Source: Byssothecium circinans
Taxonomy: Eukaryota; Ascomycota; Dothideomycetes; Pleosporales; Massarinaceae
DNA: 10,067 bases
Direction: 5' to 3'
Assembly: GCA_010015675.1 (NCBI GenBank)
Contig: ML976996.1
Location: 706,525 to 716,591, forward strand
Part shown: one piece after another, positions 1 to 6,404 of the stretch
How positions within the stretch are numbered: position 1 is the first letter of the stretch
Layout of the letters: every line of letters starts with the position of its first letter
Notes under the pieces: model-generated
Database searches by the model: none
The model's input: the letters and a program-made list of their open reading frames with translations, nothing else
What the model was told of the DNA's origin: nothing
Program-made: the position numbers and the translations under genes

Positions 1-24
1 TATAGCTTCTTCGCGTTTGTCCAT
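1..24 (-). CDS. N-terminus of a pogo-type transposase (first 8 codons, partial)
   Basis: The minus strand from 24 to 1 reads Met-Asp-Lys-Arg-Glu-Glu-Ala-Ile and continues beyond the window. The acidic/Ile start ending in an EAI-like motif resembles the openings of the other transposases here (SIEAAI and DEAIEEI), which lead into a Psq/HTH DNA-binding domain. Eight codons are too few for a firm call; the support comes mainly from the terminal structure outside it and the same spacing of ATG from element end (about 90-100 bp) as in the neighbouring elements. Confidence 0.4.
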
Positions 25-37
25 TTTAGGTAGCTGG

Positions 38-75
38 GTGTTGAGAAATCGCGTGTGTTGAGAGAGGTGTTGAGA
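38..75. repeat. Three copies of the 9-mer GTGTTGAGA
   Basis: GTGTTGAGA occurs at 38-46, 55-63 and 67-75. It lies between the transposase start codon and the terminus of element A, so it may be a subterminal transposase-binding site or part of the element's promoter. The function is inferred. Confidence 0.6.
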
Positions 76-81
76 TTTGGT

Positions 82-108
82 GGGTGATTCGGAACCCCGG
101 GTGATTCG
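82..108. repeat. 10-bp direct repeat GGGTGATTCG in the terminus of element A
   Basis: GGGTGATTCG occurs at 82-91 and 99-108, separated by seven bases. Paired repeats near the tip are common in Tc1/mariner/pogo ends, where each may contact one transposase DNA-binding subdomain. The repeat is seen directly; the role is inferred. Confidence 0.55.
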
Positions 109-121
109 TATCGGGGGCGAC

Positions 122-128
122 TAGCTTA
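122..128. other. Junction between elements A and B, with possible target-site duplication
   Basis: The bases TAGCTTA separate element A from element B. A TA at 127-128 directly precedes the inverted repeat of element B, and a TA at 2244-2245 directly follows its other end, fitting the 2-bp TA duplication of this superfamily. TAGCTT is also present at both 122-127 and 2244-2249, so a longer duplicated target cannot be excluded. The TA at 122-123 may be the flanking TA of element A. Confidence 0.55.
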
Positions 129-171
129 TCAAGCTTCACCATCCGAGCGGCCCCACCACCCAACAGTGCCA
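129..171 (+). repeat. Left terminal inverted repeat of element B (43 bp)
   Basis: Positions 129-171 match the reverse complement of 2201-2243 at 42 of 43 bases. The only difference is the outermost base (T here, C in the partner), a transition of the kind RIP produces. It contains many CA dinucleotides that RIP could have hit but did not. Confidence 0.95.
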
Positions 172-218
172 ACCACCAAAATGACACCACTACTTCAACA
201 CGCGATAACTCCACCACT

Positions 219-2090
219 ATGAGCTCAATCGAGGCTGCGATTGCAGCAATCGAATCGCTAGAACCTGGAGAAAGGTTTAGCTATAGACAAATTGCGAATT
301 CTTTTAGCTGCAGCCGCATAGCGCTGGCGAAAAGACACTAAGGTCTCTTAACCCCGCGAGCTACCCAGGCTCAAAACCAGCAGGCTCTCCACCTACAACA
401 AGAGCAGGAGCTCCTACTCTATATTAAACAGCTTACTAGCTGAGGCCTCCCACCTACACGAGCTATGATTGGAAATTTCGCCTCACAGATCGCGAGGAGA
501 GAGCTTGGAGCAAACTGGGTTGATCGCTTCGTACACCGATACCCAGATGAGCTCATCTCAAAATAGATAACGGGGATTGACAATAGCCGCCACAAGGCTG
601 ATTCAGGGAGGAAGTATAGCCTCTACTTCGACCTCCTACGCGAGAAAATTGAGCAGTATCGCGTTGAGCCGCGTCATACCTACAATATAGATGAGAAGGG
701 CTTCCTGCTTGGTATTATAGGTCACTCAAAGAGAATCTTTAGCAAGGCCTTATATGAGGATGGGAAGAGGAGGAGTACTATCTAGGATAGCTCTTGAGAG
801 TGGATAACGCTACTAGCCTATATCTGCACTAATGGATCTTACATTAAGCCTGCTCTTATCTATTAGTTAACCTCAGGATTAATATAGGACTCCTGGCTAC
901 AGGCCTTTAATTATGAATCTTATCAGGCTCGAATCTCCTCATCGCCCTCTGGCTGGACGAACAACGATATCAGCCTCGCGTAGCTTAAATAGGTGTTTGA
1001 TCGCGGTATAAAGGCGAAGGCTTAATCTTCCTATCAATTGCTTATCCTAGATGGCCATGGATCCCACCTTACAATGGATTTTATTAAGTACTGTGATTAG
1101 AACAAGATCCTCCTTGCTGTGTATCCTCCTTATTTAACCTATACGCTGCAGCTACTTGATGTAGCTATGTTCAAGCCTCTATCAACAGCCTACTTAAATG
1201 AGATCTTAGCTTTCATAGAGAGGAGCCAGGGCCTTACCTTAATGAGTAAGAGGGATTTCTTCCCCCTTTTCTACCGAGCCTGGCAGGCCTCCTTCAAGGA
1301 AACAACGATCCTTAAGGCCTTCGAGGCTACAGGCCTCTCACCCTTCAATCCTGAGGTTATATTGAAGAGGTTCAATACTAGCCTAAGCTCCAGCGATAGC
1401 GAGTCCTCAGCCCTTAGCGCCTCTAACTAGAGGAAGATAGAGCGCCTACTACGCCAGGTAGTAGCTGATTAAGGCAGCAGACAGGTTAAACAGCTAAGCC
1501 AGGTCCTTCACTCAAACTCAGTTTAAAACGCTCTCCTTAAGAATGAGGTAGTTAAGCTAAGGGAGGCTCTAGTTAATGAGAGGACGCGCAGGAAGCAAGG
1601 CAAGCCTCTCCTGCTTAAAGAGCCTAAGGAGTACTATGGTGGAGCTGTATTCTAGTCTCTAAGGAAGGTAAGGGAGGCACGTAATCGATAGTAGCTTAAG
1701 GAGCGCGAGGAGGAGCAGCTGCAACACTAAAAAGCTGAGACAAATAGGCTTCGTAAGGAGGCAAGGCAGGCAAAGGCAAGGGAGAAGGAGATGAGGCGTC
1801 AGGCAAGGGCTGCAGCTAGGCTAGTGAGGGAGAAGGAGAAGGCTAAGAAGGCTACTAAGCAAGCCTTATGACAGGCAGCTCGCAAGACTGCAAAACGACT
1901 CTAATAAGCTCTTAAAACTTCCTAAAAGGGTAAGAAGCGCAGCCTTAAGGCTCCTACTAAAGCTACTCTAAAAAAGAGAGCTGTTGTGAGGCCTGCAGGT
2001 GGTAGAGAGCCTCAAGGTACTGTTACAGGCGCAGCAGCTATTTAGTTATGACGCGGCTGAGCAATTAATACTCCACAGCGATATTTGTAG
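219..2090 (+). pseudogene. Pogo/Fot1-type transposase, inactivated by many stops
   Basis: The frame from ATG 219 to the stop at 2088-2090 is 623 codons and stays in one frame throughout, but it is interrupted by about 25 stops. The N-terminus (SIEAAIAAIESLEPG) leads into a Psq-like helix-turn-helix, followed by a CENP-B-type DNA-binding segment and a DDE domain: Asp158 in YNIDEKG, Asp278 in LILDGHGSH, Asp314 in the LLD following VYPP. The last two are separated by 35 residues. The C-terminal third is a Lys/Arg/Glu-rich, probably coiled-coil tail ending in TPQRYL. Stops fall where Gln, Arg or Trp would be expected, for example TAG at 981-983 and 990-992, as when CA/TG becomes TA on either strand. 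The longest open piece, 1119-1430, is only a fragment of this gene. Confidence 0.93.
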
Positions 2091-2200
2091 CGCAATATAT
2101 TATTTGACACCTATATATCTCTCCACTAAAAAAGATCGCGATAATAGCTATTGTGTGAGGCTCTACAGCCTCAAGTTGTGGGGCTGTTTTGGTGTTCTAG

Positions 2201-2243
2201 TGGCACTGTTGGGTGGTGGGGCCGCTCGGATGGTGAAGCTTGG
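2201..2243 (-). repeat. Right terminal inverted repeat of element B (43 bp)
   Basis: Partner of 129-171, identical at 42 of 43 bases when reverse-complemented. A TA at 2244-2245 follows it directly. Inside it both ends carry a similar CACCAAAA sequence with a small indel, so a weaker similarity extends further inward. Confidence 0.95.
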
Positions 2244-2245
2244 TA

Positions 2246-2314
2246 GCTTGCGATGACGCAATTCATCCTCCAACTTCAACGAGATATTCCCGAATCCATT
2301 CACTACTCAATAAA
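2246..2314 (+). promoter_or_regulatory. Remnant 5' leader/promoter of the dehydratase gene
   Basis: Only these 69 bases lie between the TA after element B and the dehydratase start codon. They hold no TATA box. The bases before the ATG (CAATAAAATG) are A-rich, as usual for fungal start sites. The original promoter would have been further upstream and is now separated from the gene by 2.1 kb of transposon. Confidence 0.5.
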
Positions 2315-2717
2315 ATGTCAGACAACAACGCCGACTACGATCTTTCGCAGCCGATAACTTCCACAAGCGGGTTGAAGCAGGGGCTTGCCGGTTATGGTGA
2401 CCCTCACTTCTCACTGTTCTTGCGGAAAGTGTTCATCAAAGCCCTCGGCTATGGCGAAGATGCACTATCAAGACCTATCGTCGGAATCATCAACACGTAT
2501 TCTGGCTTCAATCCATGCCATGGGAATACGCCACAGCTCATCGAGGCGGCGAAAAGAGGCGTGCAGTTAGCGGGTGGACTAGCTATCGACTTTCCCACGA
2601 TCAGTGTCGCCGAGTCGTTCTCGGCGCCGACGAGCATGTTCCTGAGGAACTTGATGAGTATGGACACCGAGGAGATGATACGTGCGCAGCCGGTGGACGC
2701 TTGTATTATGATTGGTG

Positions 2718-2769
2718 GTGAGTGTATATTTACCAAAATAAGATACTTTCACTGACTTACATTCTCAAG
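2718..2769 (+). other. Intron 1 of the dehydratase gene (52 bp)
   Basis: GTGAGT donor and CAAG acceptor, with a CTGAC branch-point candidate before the acceptor. Removal joins ATT GGT G to GC TGC GAC AAA and restores the invariant IGGCDKT motif. Without splicing the frame ends within the intron. Confidence 0.92.
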
Positions 2770-2981
2770 GCTGCGACAAAACTGTGCCCGCCCAAATCAT
2801 GGGTGGAATATCCGCCAACAAACCCGTTTTACCTCTCATCACGGGGCCAATGATGCCGGGAAGCCATCAAGGAAATCGTATCGGTGCTTGCACTGACTGT
2901 CGCAATAATTGGGCTGCTTTCCGAGCAGGTCAGATTGAGATCGAGGAAATTGCTGCCATAAATGAAGAGTTAGCCCCGACT

Positions 2982-3031
2982 GTAAGCCATCATCTAAGTT
3001 GGACATGCCAACAACCATTGAGTCATATCAG
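2982..3031 (+). other. Intron 2 of the dehydratase gene (50 bp)
   Basis: GTAAGC donor after GCC CCG ACT and TATCAG acceptor before GCT GGA ACT TGC. Splicing in phase 0 restores ELAPTAGTCGVMGT, the conserved region with the third cluster cysteine. Confidence 0.92.
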
Positions 3032-3658
3032 GCTGGAACTTGCGGAGTCATGGGCACCGCTTCCACAATGGCATGTTTGACAGCGGCTTTGGGTCTTATT
3101 CCATTGAAAGGCGCAAGCGCACCTGCGGTATCAGCGGCACGTTTGCGAATCGCGGAAGAGACAGGTCGTAACGCCGTTGCAGCTGCGGAGTCGAAACGAA
3201 CACCCCAAAGCTTACTCAGCCGCGAGTCCTTCCTGAACGCCATCACTGTTCTGCAGGCTATCGGTGGTAGCACCAACGGCATTGTACATCTTCTGGCGAT
3301 TATCAACCGAATGCCCGATCTCCAAGGAACCATCACCCTTCGTGATATCGACCACATCGGCAAACGGACTCCACTCATTGTCGACCTGAAGCCCAGTGGT
3401 GATAACTACATGACTGACTTCCACAACGCTGGAGGCATGCTTGCGCTCCTACATACACTTCGACCGCTTCTACAACTTTCAGCGAGAACAATCTCTGGCC
3501 AGTCGCTGGGCGAAGTTTTGGATGCGTCGCCTTTCAAACGCTTTTCGTATTCATCCGATATTATTCGCTCTTTGGATAATCCTTTGGCTGCTCACTCCAG
3601 TCTCGCAGTGCTTTACGGAAACCTGGCACCGGAAGGCTGCATCATCAAAGCATCTGCA

Positions 3659-3661
3659 TAG
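3659..3661 (+). other. Premature TAG in the dehydratase frame
   Basis: It lies between IIKASA and KNRSLLSHSGPAVVF, both of which are recognisable family sequence in the same frame. A CAG-to-TAG change (C to T in a CA context) would fit RIP-type mutation, and a TCG-to-TAG change is also possible. The original residue cannot be deduced from this sequence alone. Confidence 0.85.
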
Positions 3662-4349
3662 AAGAATCGCTCACTTCTTTCGCATTCTGGACCAGCTGTA
3701 GTGTTCAAGAACGCAGCCGATCTTGCCCAACGCATCGACTCTGCGCACCTTGACGTTACGCCTTCTTCCGTGCTGGTCTTGCAGGGTATTGGCCCCATCA
3801 GTTATCCAGGTATGCCCGAAGCAGGACTCATTCCCATCCCTCGCAAACTCAGCCGAGAGGGCGTGACCGATATGCTAAGGATCAGTGATGGGAGAATGAG
3901 TGGTACGGCTGGTGGAACGATCATCCTGCATGTGTCTCCTGAGAGTGCACTACCCGATAGCATATTTGGTGTTGTTGAAGATGGAGATATGATTACTTGT
4001 GATTTGGAAAATCGCTCATTGAGGTTTGAGGTGGAAGAAAGTGTAATTTCGGAACGACTGGCGAAAAGACGATTGTTGCTGCTTGGGAATACAGGGAATG
4101 CTCCTGAGCCATCTGTGTTGACCGAAAGGAAGAGTCGAAGAGGTTATCGTGGTCTGTATGAACGTACGGTCAACCAAGCGCATCTTGGGGCGGACTTTGA
4201 CTTTTTGACTGCTTCTGGCCCAGGAGAGCATCGTACGTAGTCACTCAACGACTCAATAGAAAATGAGAGCGAATAGAAAACATGCAGCAAGCGCCCATAC
4301 TTTCCAAGAACAGCACGTTGTCTATGCAGGATACGAGCAACAAGGCGTG

Positions 4350-4396
4350 ACCGGTTCACCCCTCCTTCCGTTACCATGGTACTTACGCGAACCGGT
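4350..4396. repeat. Inverted repeat ACCGGTTC / GAACCGGT around a TACCATGGTA palindrome
   Basis: ACCGGTTC at 4350-4357 is the reverse complement of GAACCGGT at 4389-4396. The 10-bp perfect palindrome TACCATGGTA lies between them at 4372-4381. It sits 27 bp upstream of the TATA box at 4423. CGG-containing inverted repeats are typical targets of Zn2Cys6 regulators, so it may be a regulatory site; no particular regulator is implied. Confidence 0.4.
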
Positions 4397-4422
4397 GAAC
4401 GATGACGAACGTGGGAGAAAGG

Positions 4423-4429
4423 TATAAAA
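4423..4429 (+). promoter_or_regulatory. TATA box TATAAAA
   Basis: A perfect TATAAAA in plus orientation, 71 bp before the ATG at 4501. It is the clearest core-promoter signal in the window and supports the following short ORF being transcribed. The AT-rich stretch to 4500 could hold the transcription start. Confidence 0.5.
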
Positions 4430-4500
4430 ACCAAGATTTTCGCTATTTTTGGACCTCGTCCTGATTCTAAAAATACACTTCGACTTTCATATCTGGTAAC

Positions 4501-4620
4501 ATGGCCTGGTCACGTGAAGGACTTATTGCTCTCTTGAGCCTCCTCGTTACATGCGAACCAATTACCTTCCTGTTGTTTCGTGTTTTGGTTAGTCGACGAA
4601 AATCACAGAATCAAGGTTAG
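4501..4620 (+). CDS. Candidate small single-pass membrane protein (39 aa)
   Basis: ATG 4501 to TAG 4618-4620 encodes 39 residues. The start context, GTAACATGGCC, is acceptable. The protein begins MAWSREG, has one hydrophobic segment at about residues 8-30 (IALLSLLVTCEPITFLLF in its core) and ends in a basic tail (SRRKSQNQG), the layout of a small tail-in membrane protein. A TATA box lies 71 bp upstream. I have an impression that short fungal ORFs with similar W-S/T-R-E-G-(I/L)-I-A-L openings exist, but I cannot name a family. It may also be the first exon of something longer, or chance; I see no good donor site that would extend it. Its function is unknown. Confidence 0.45.
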   Translation: MAWSREGLIALLSLLVTCEPITFLLFRVLVSRRKSQNQG

Positions 4621-4720
4621 TCCAACCGCAGTCCGCAGTCTCGATGCTAGAAATCGAGATTTAGCATTGCATGGCTGACGAAGAGTTAAAGAGATCTCCG
4701 AGCCGGTCGTTACCTTCTAT

Positions 4721-4744
4721 CGTCCATTTCGTCCATTTCGTCCA
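4721..4744. repeat. Short tandem repeat CGTCCATTT x 2.7
   Basis: Units at 4721-4729 and 4730-4738 and a partial unit at 4739-4744. A simple minisatellite-like array with no known function. Confidence 0.7.
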
Positions 4745-5070
4745 GCGCTGTCGACCTCCAGGTCCATGTTCGGCATGATAGGATAGAAAAGAGCTTATAT
4801 TTCACACTGTCGTTTTTACGAACCATCAATGTAGCTGTGAAGCGTAGTTTTGCATGAGAGGGCTGTTGAAGCGATCAGTCACTCGTCATCATGTGTAAGT
4901 AGCTGGCCTCAATGCTGTGATAATATTACGTATGCTTATTAGTGATGAAGTTACTGCCATGGAGGTCAAGAAGTCCCTGAATATCACTTTCATTGCTGGC
5001 AAATAGGGAGGAAGCGATGCGGTGCCTGCCCTTCGGTATCTGGAAACGGGCAAACAGACTCAACCATCAA

Positions 5071-5088
5071 GCTATCGCTATCGCTATC
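5071..5088. repeat. Hexanucleotide repeat (GCTATC)3
   Basis: Three perfect tandem copies of GCTATC in non-coding sequence between the convergent genes. Confidence 0.75.
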
Positions 5089-5307
5089 ACAGAACGGTTT
5101 TGAACACCGCTTAGCTCCCACGCCAATAAATTCTATCACCTATTCTCTCGACAGCTGCTAGTTGCCATTTCTTCAGCCTTGACTGTCTTCACTGTTGCTT
5201 GATCGGAGTAATTTTGGGTAGTGTTCCCAACCATATCAGGAAAACCGCACTTGAGACTCTTTATGCAAAGGTCTGATGCAGCACGCAGCATACGTAAATG
5301 AGCGCAG

Positions 5308-6299
5308 CTACGCCGTCGTCCAAGTCAAATATACTACTACTGCAGCCGTAGCAGAGGCAATCAGCATGTTTAGCATGGCCTTTCGACCCAAGGCGTCTAA
5401 ATCCGTCTCGACCCTTTTCTTGAACCCCATTTTATCGTTCGCCCTTGGGAATCGCCGAGAAGGAACATCTTTCTCGAGAAACTTGCACAAATCGTCCCAG
5501 CCATCGTCAACATTCCACTCCAGCAATCTTTCTTTTGGTACGAGAGTCCGAATCATGGCGCTGTGTTCCTCATGGATGTCTTTTCCGAGCGGTTCCACCC
5601 CGCTACGAAGTGACCAATATTTCGGGCAACGGAACAGAGAAGGCCACAAGACGCGCTGTTGAACGTGCCACATCCACCATAGATCTGCGTTGAACCAACT
5701 TACAGTCGCGAGCGTTAGCATCAGCTGAAAAGACCGGGGAGGGGGCGCGTATCATACCACAGTAGCCACTTGAACCAATCCTCATTAACGCCGACGATGT
5801 TGGTCATAACAGATGAATGCCATGCATCCACACTTTTGCGAGTATTCAAGATCACTTTCGCATCGGGATATGCTGCGATAAGCTCCGGCGCAAAGCAATT
5901 CGCCGCAGCATCTGTTACAGCCACCGAGTTACCCAGCAGCGCATCGAAATCAGCAGCAGTGAGAGGTTTTCCCGAACGATCGAAGTATTTTCGGCGGGCT
6001 AGCGCGACCCATGAGTTCATGCGGTGCGGCGTCTCGTTCAACATGTCCCAGCCCTTGATAGACACTGCATCAGTGCGTGATCACTGCAGGATTAAGGAGG
6101 CTGCCCTCACGTGGTAGGTGTAGTCATAACCCAACAACAGCAAAGCCTTCTGAAGCGACTCAGTCCCTGATCGTGGTAGTCCGACACAAATGACTTGCAT
6201 TGGTTTATCGGCATCTCGAACGTGTGGTGGTGGATTGGGAGCGAAGTATCCGTAGACGACTTCAAGGGCGCACCACAAGGGAGAGCGGAGGGTAGTCAT
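5308..6299 (-). CDS. Sulfotransferase-like P-loop protein with C-terminal membrane anchor
   Basis: Three exons on the minus strand (6299-6111, 6053-5758, 5698-5308) give a 291-residue protein. The N-terminal core MQVICVGLPRSGTESLQ (residues 34-50) holds the PAPS-binding loop GLPRSGTES at 40-48. The second motif, VILNTRKSVDAWHSSV at 130-145, has Arg135 and Ser143 with the spacing of the 3'-phosphate-binding Arg/Ser pair. After splicing, YDYTYH-GWDMLNE and WLLCWFNADLWW read smoothly. The conserved ending DDGWDDLCKFLEKDVPSRRF with FPRAND (about 226-250) is typical of the fungal family Sulfotransfer_4 (PF17784), often mis-named NAD-dependent epimerase/dehydratase. A hydrophobic helix at about 270-288 close to the C-terminus suggests a tail anchor. 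The first in-frame ATG is at 6299. All key motifs are present and no stop interrupts it. Enzyme activity and substrate are unproven for this family. It converges with the dehydratase and small-ORF genes. Confidence 0.88.
5699..5757 (-). other. Intron 2 of the sulfotransferase-like gene (59 bp)
   Basis: On the minus strand the donor is GTATGA at 5757 and the acceptor is GTAAG ending at 5699. A GCTAACG branch-point consensus lies at 5719-5713. Splicing in phase 2 (TG|T, Cys162) joins WLL to WFNADLWW. A later CAG would break the frame. Confidence 0.8.
6054..6110 (-). other. Intron 1 of the sulfotransferase-like gene (57 bp)
   Basis: On the minus strand the donor is GTGAGG at 6110, right after codon CAC (His63), and the acceptor is ATCAAG ending at 6054. 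Phase 0 splicing gives TYH-GWD, the usual family sequence. The nearer GCAG acceptor would shift the frame. Confidence 0.85.
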
Positions 6300-6396
6300 A
6301 ACGCAGAATCCATCTAAATGCGGTGATTTTTTGTGTCTCGTGTGGCAAACTGTGATTATGAACACCCAGGGCAATATTGCGTGATGATACCTCGCT

Positions 6397-6404
6397 TTTA
6401 AATA
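6397..6404 (-). promoter_or_regulatory. TATA-like element TATTTAAA
   Basis: On the minus strand TATTTAAA lies about 98 bp upstream of the ATG at 6299 of the sulfotransferase-like gene, a plausible distance for a fungal TATA box. It is a single AT-rich motif, so the call is modest. Confidence 0.35.

Larger units (their letters stand above)
1..121 (-). mobile_element. 5' end of a pogo/Fot1-type transposon (partial, element A)
   Basis: Read on the minus strand, this stretch has the layout of the 5' end of a pogo-type element: a GC-rich terminus just inside a TA dinucleotide (122-123), subterminal repeats, then an ATG at 24-22 opening a frame that runs off the window. The subterminal part holds a 10-bp direct repeat and a 9-bp motif present three times, as expected of transposase-binding ends. 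The other end lies outside the window, so the terminus at 121 is inferred from the TA and from the start of the next element at about 129. It is not a copy of any of the other elements here; the terminal sequence differs from all of them. Confidence 0.5.
129..2243 (+). mobile_element. Complete RIP-damaged pogo/Fot1-type transposon (element B)
   Basis: A 2115-bp element bounded by 43-bp terminal inverted repeats and by TA on both sides, with one transposase frame on the plus strand. Length, TA target, inverted repeats, an N-terminal helix-turn-helix region and three spaced catalytic aspartates place it in the Tc1/mariner superfamily, pogo/Fot1 branch (DDE_1 fold). Its ends are almost intact while the transposase is full of stops, so the element cannot supply its own transposase but might in principle still be recognised in trans. 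It inserted 71 bp upstream of the start codon of the dehydratase gene and right beside element A. Confidence 0.93.
2315..4240 (+). pseudogene. IlvD/Edd-family dehydratase, sugar-acid type, with one in-frame stop
   Basis: The family dehydrates 2,3-dihydroxy acids to 2-keto acids using a [2Fe-2S] cluster and Mg2+. Three exons (2315-2717, 2770-2981, 3032-4240) give 607 codons. Predicted cluster cysteines are Cys68 (NPCHGN), Cys136 (GGCDKT) and Cys209 (GTCGVMG); metal ligands are Glu100, Asp137 and Lys138 (carbamylated in the family); the catalytic serine is Ser495 (ISDGRMSGT). As I recall, L-arabinonate dehydratase of Rhizobium uses Cys59/127/200, Glu91, Asp128 and Lys129, a constant offset of 9. 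The GYGDPHFSLFLRK opening and the lack of a mitochondrial presequence also favour a pentonate/hexonate dehydratase over ILV3. TAG at 3659-3661 (codon 415) breaks the frame, which then continues with good family similarity to 4240; without it the C-terminal domain and Ser495 would be lost. No splice pair removes the stop neatly. It is either a recent pseudogene, a site of readthrough or RNA editing, or a sequencing error. The substrate is unknown. Confidence 0.85.
4621..5307. other. Intergenic stretch without a supported gene
   Basis: It contains a 9-bp tandem repeat (CGTCCATTT, 2.7 copies, 4721-4744), a hexamer repeat (GCTATC three times, 5071-5088), and an AATAAA at 5125-5130 on the plus strand that could serve as a poly(A) signal for a plus-strand transcript. 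A CATAAA variant on the minus strand near 5260 could serve the sulfotransferase-like gene. Frames here are short and unlike any family I know. I see no tRNA. Confidence 0.5.

Noticed and set aside
26..217. 63-codon minus-strand frame across the A/B junction
   Set aside because: It runs across two different transposon ends; the likely start of the real minus-strand gene is the ATG at 24-22 in another context.
1119..1430. 103-codon plus-strand frame as a separate gene
   Set aside because: It is in frame with the transposase of element B and is simply its longest stretch between two stops, covering the third catalytic aspartate.
1999..2256. 85-codon plus-strand frame running through the right inverted repeat
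   Set aside because: It is out of frame with the transposase, crosses the element border and resembles no protein.
3600..3705. A third intron in the dehydratase that would remove the TAG
   Set aside because: Possible GT donors lie inside the conserved GNLAP...IIKASA region and every pairing would delete conserved residues or shift the frame.
2315..4240. Calling the dehydratase ILV3 of branched-chain amino acid synthesis
   Set aside because: The N-terminal motifs and the spacing of cysteines fit the sugar-acid dehydratase branch, and no mitochondrial targeting sequence is present.
4884..5010. ATGT followed by GTAAGT and a TTATTAG acceptor, suggesting a small spliced gene
   Set aside because: Joining the pieces gives only about 13 codons before a stop, and other frames in the area end quickly and match nothing.
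5276..6117. Plus-strand frames of 128 and 115 codons
   Set aside because: They are antisense shadows of the sulfotransferase-like exons.
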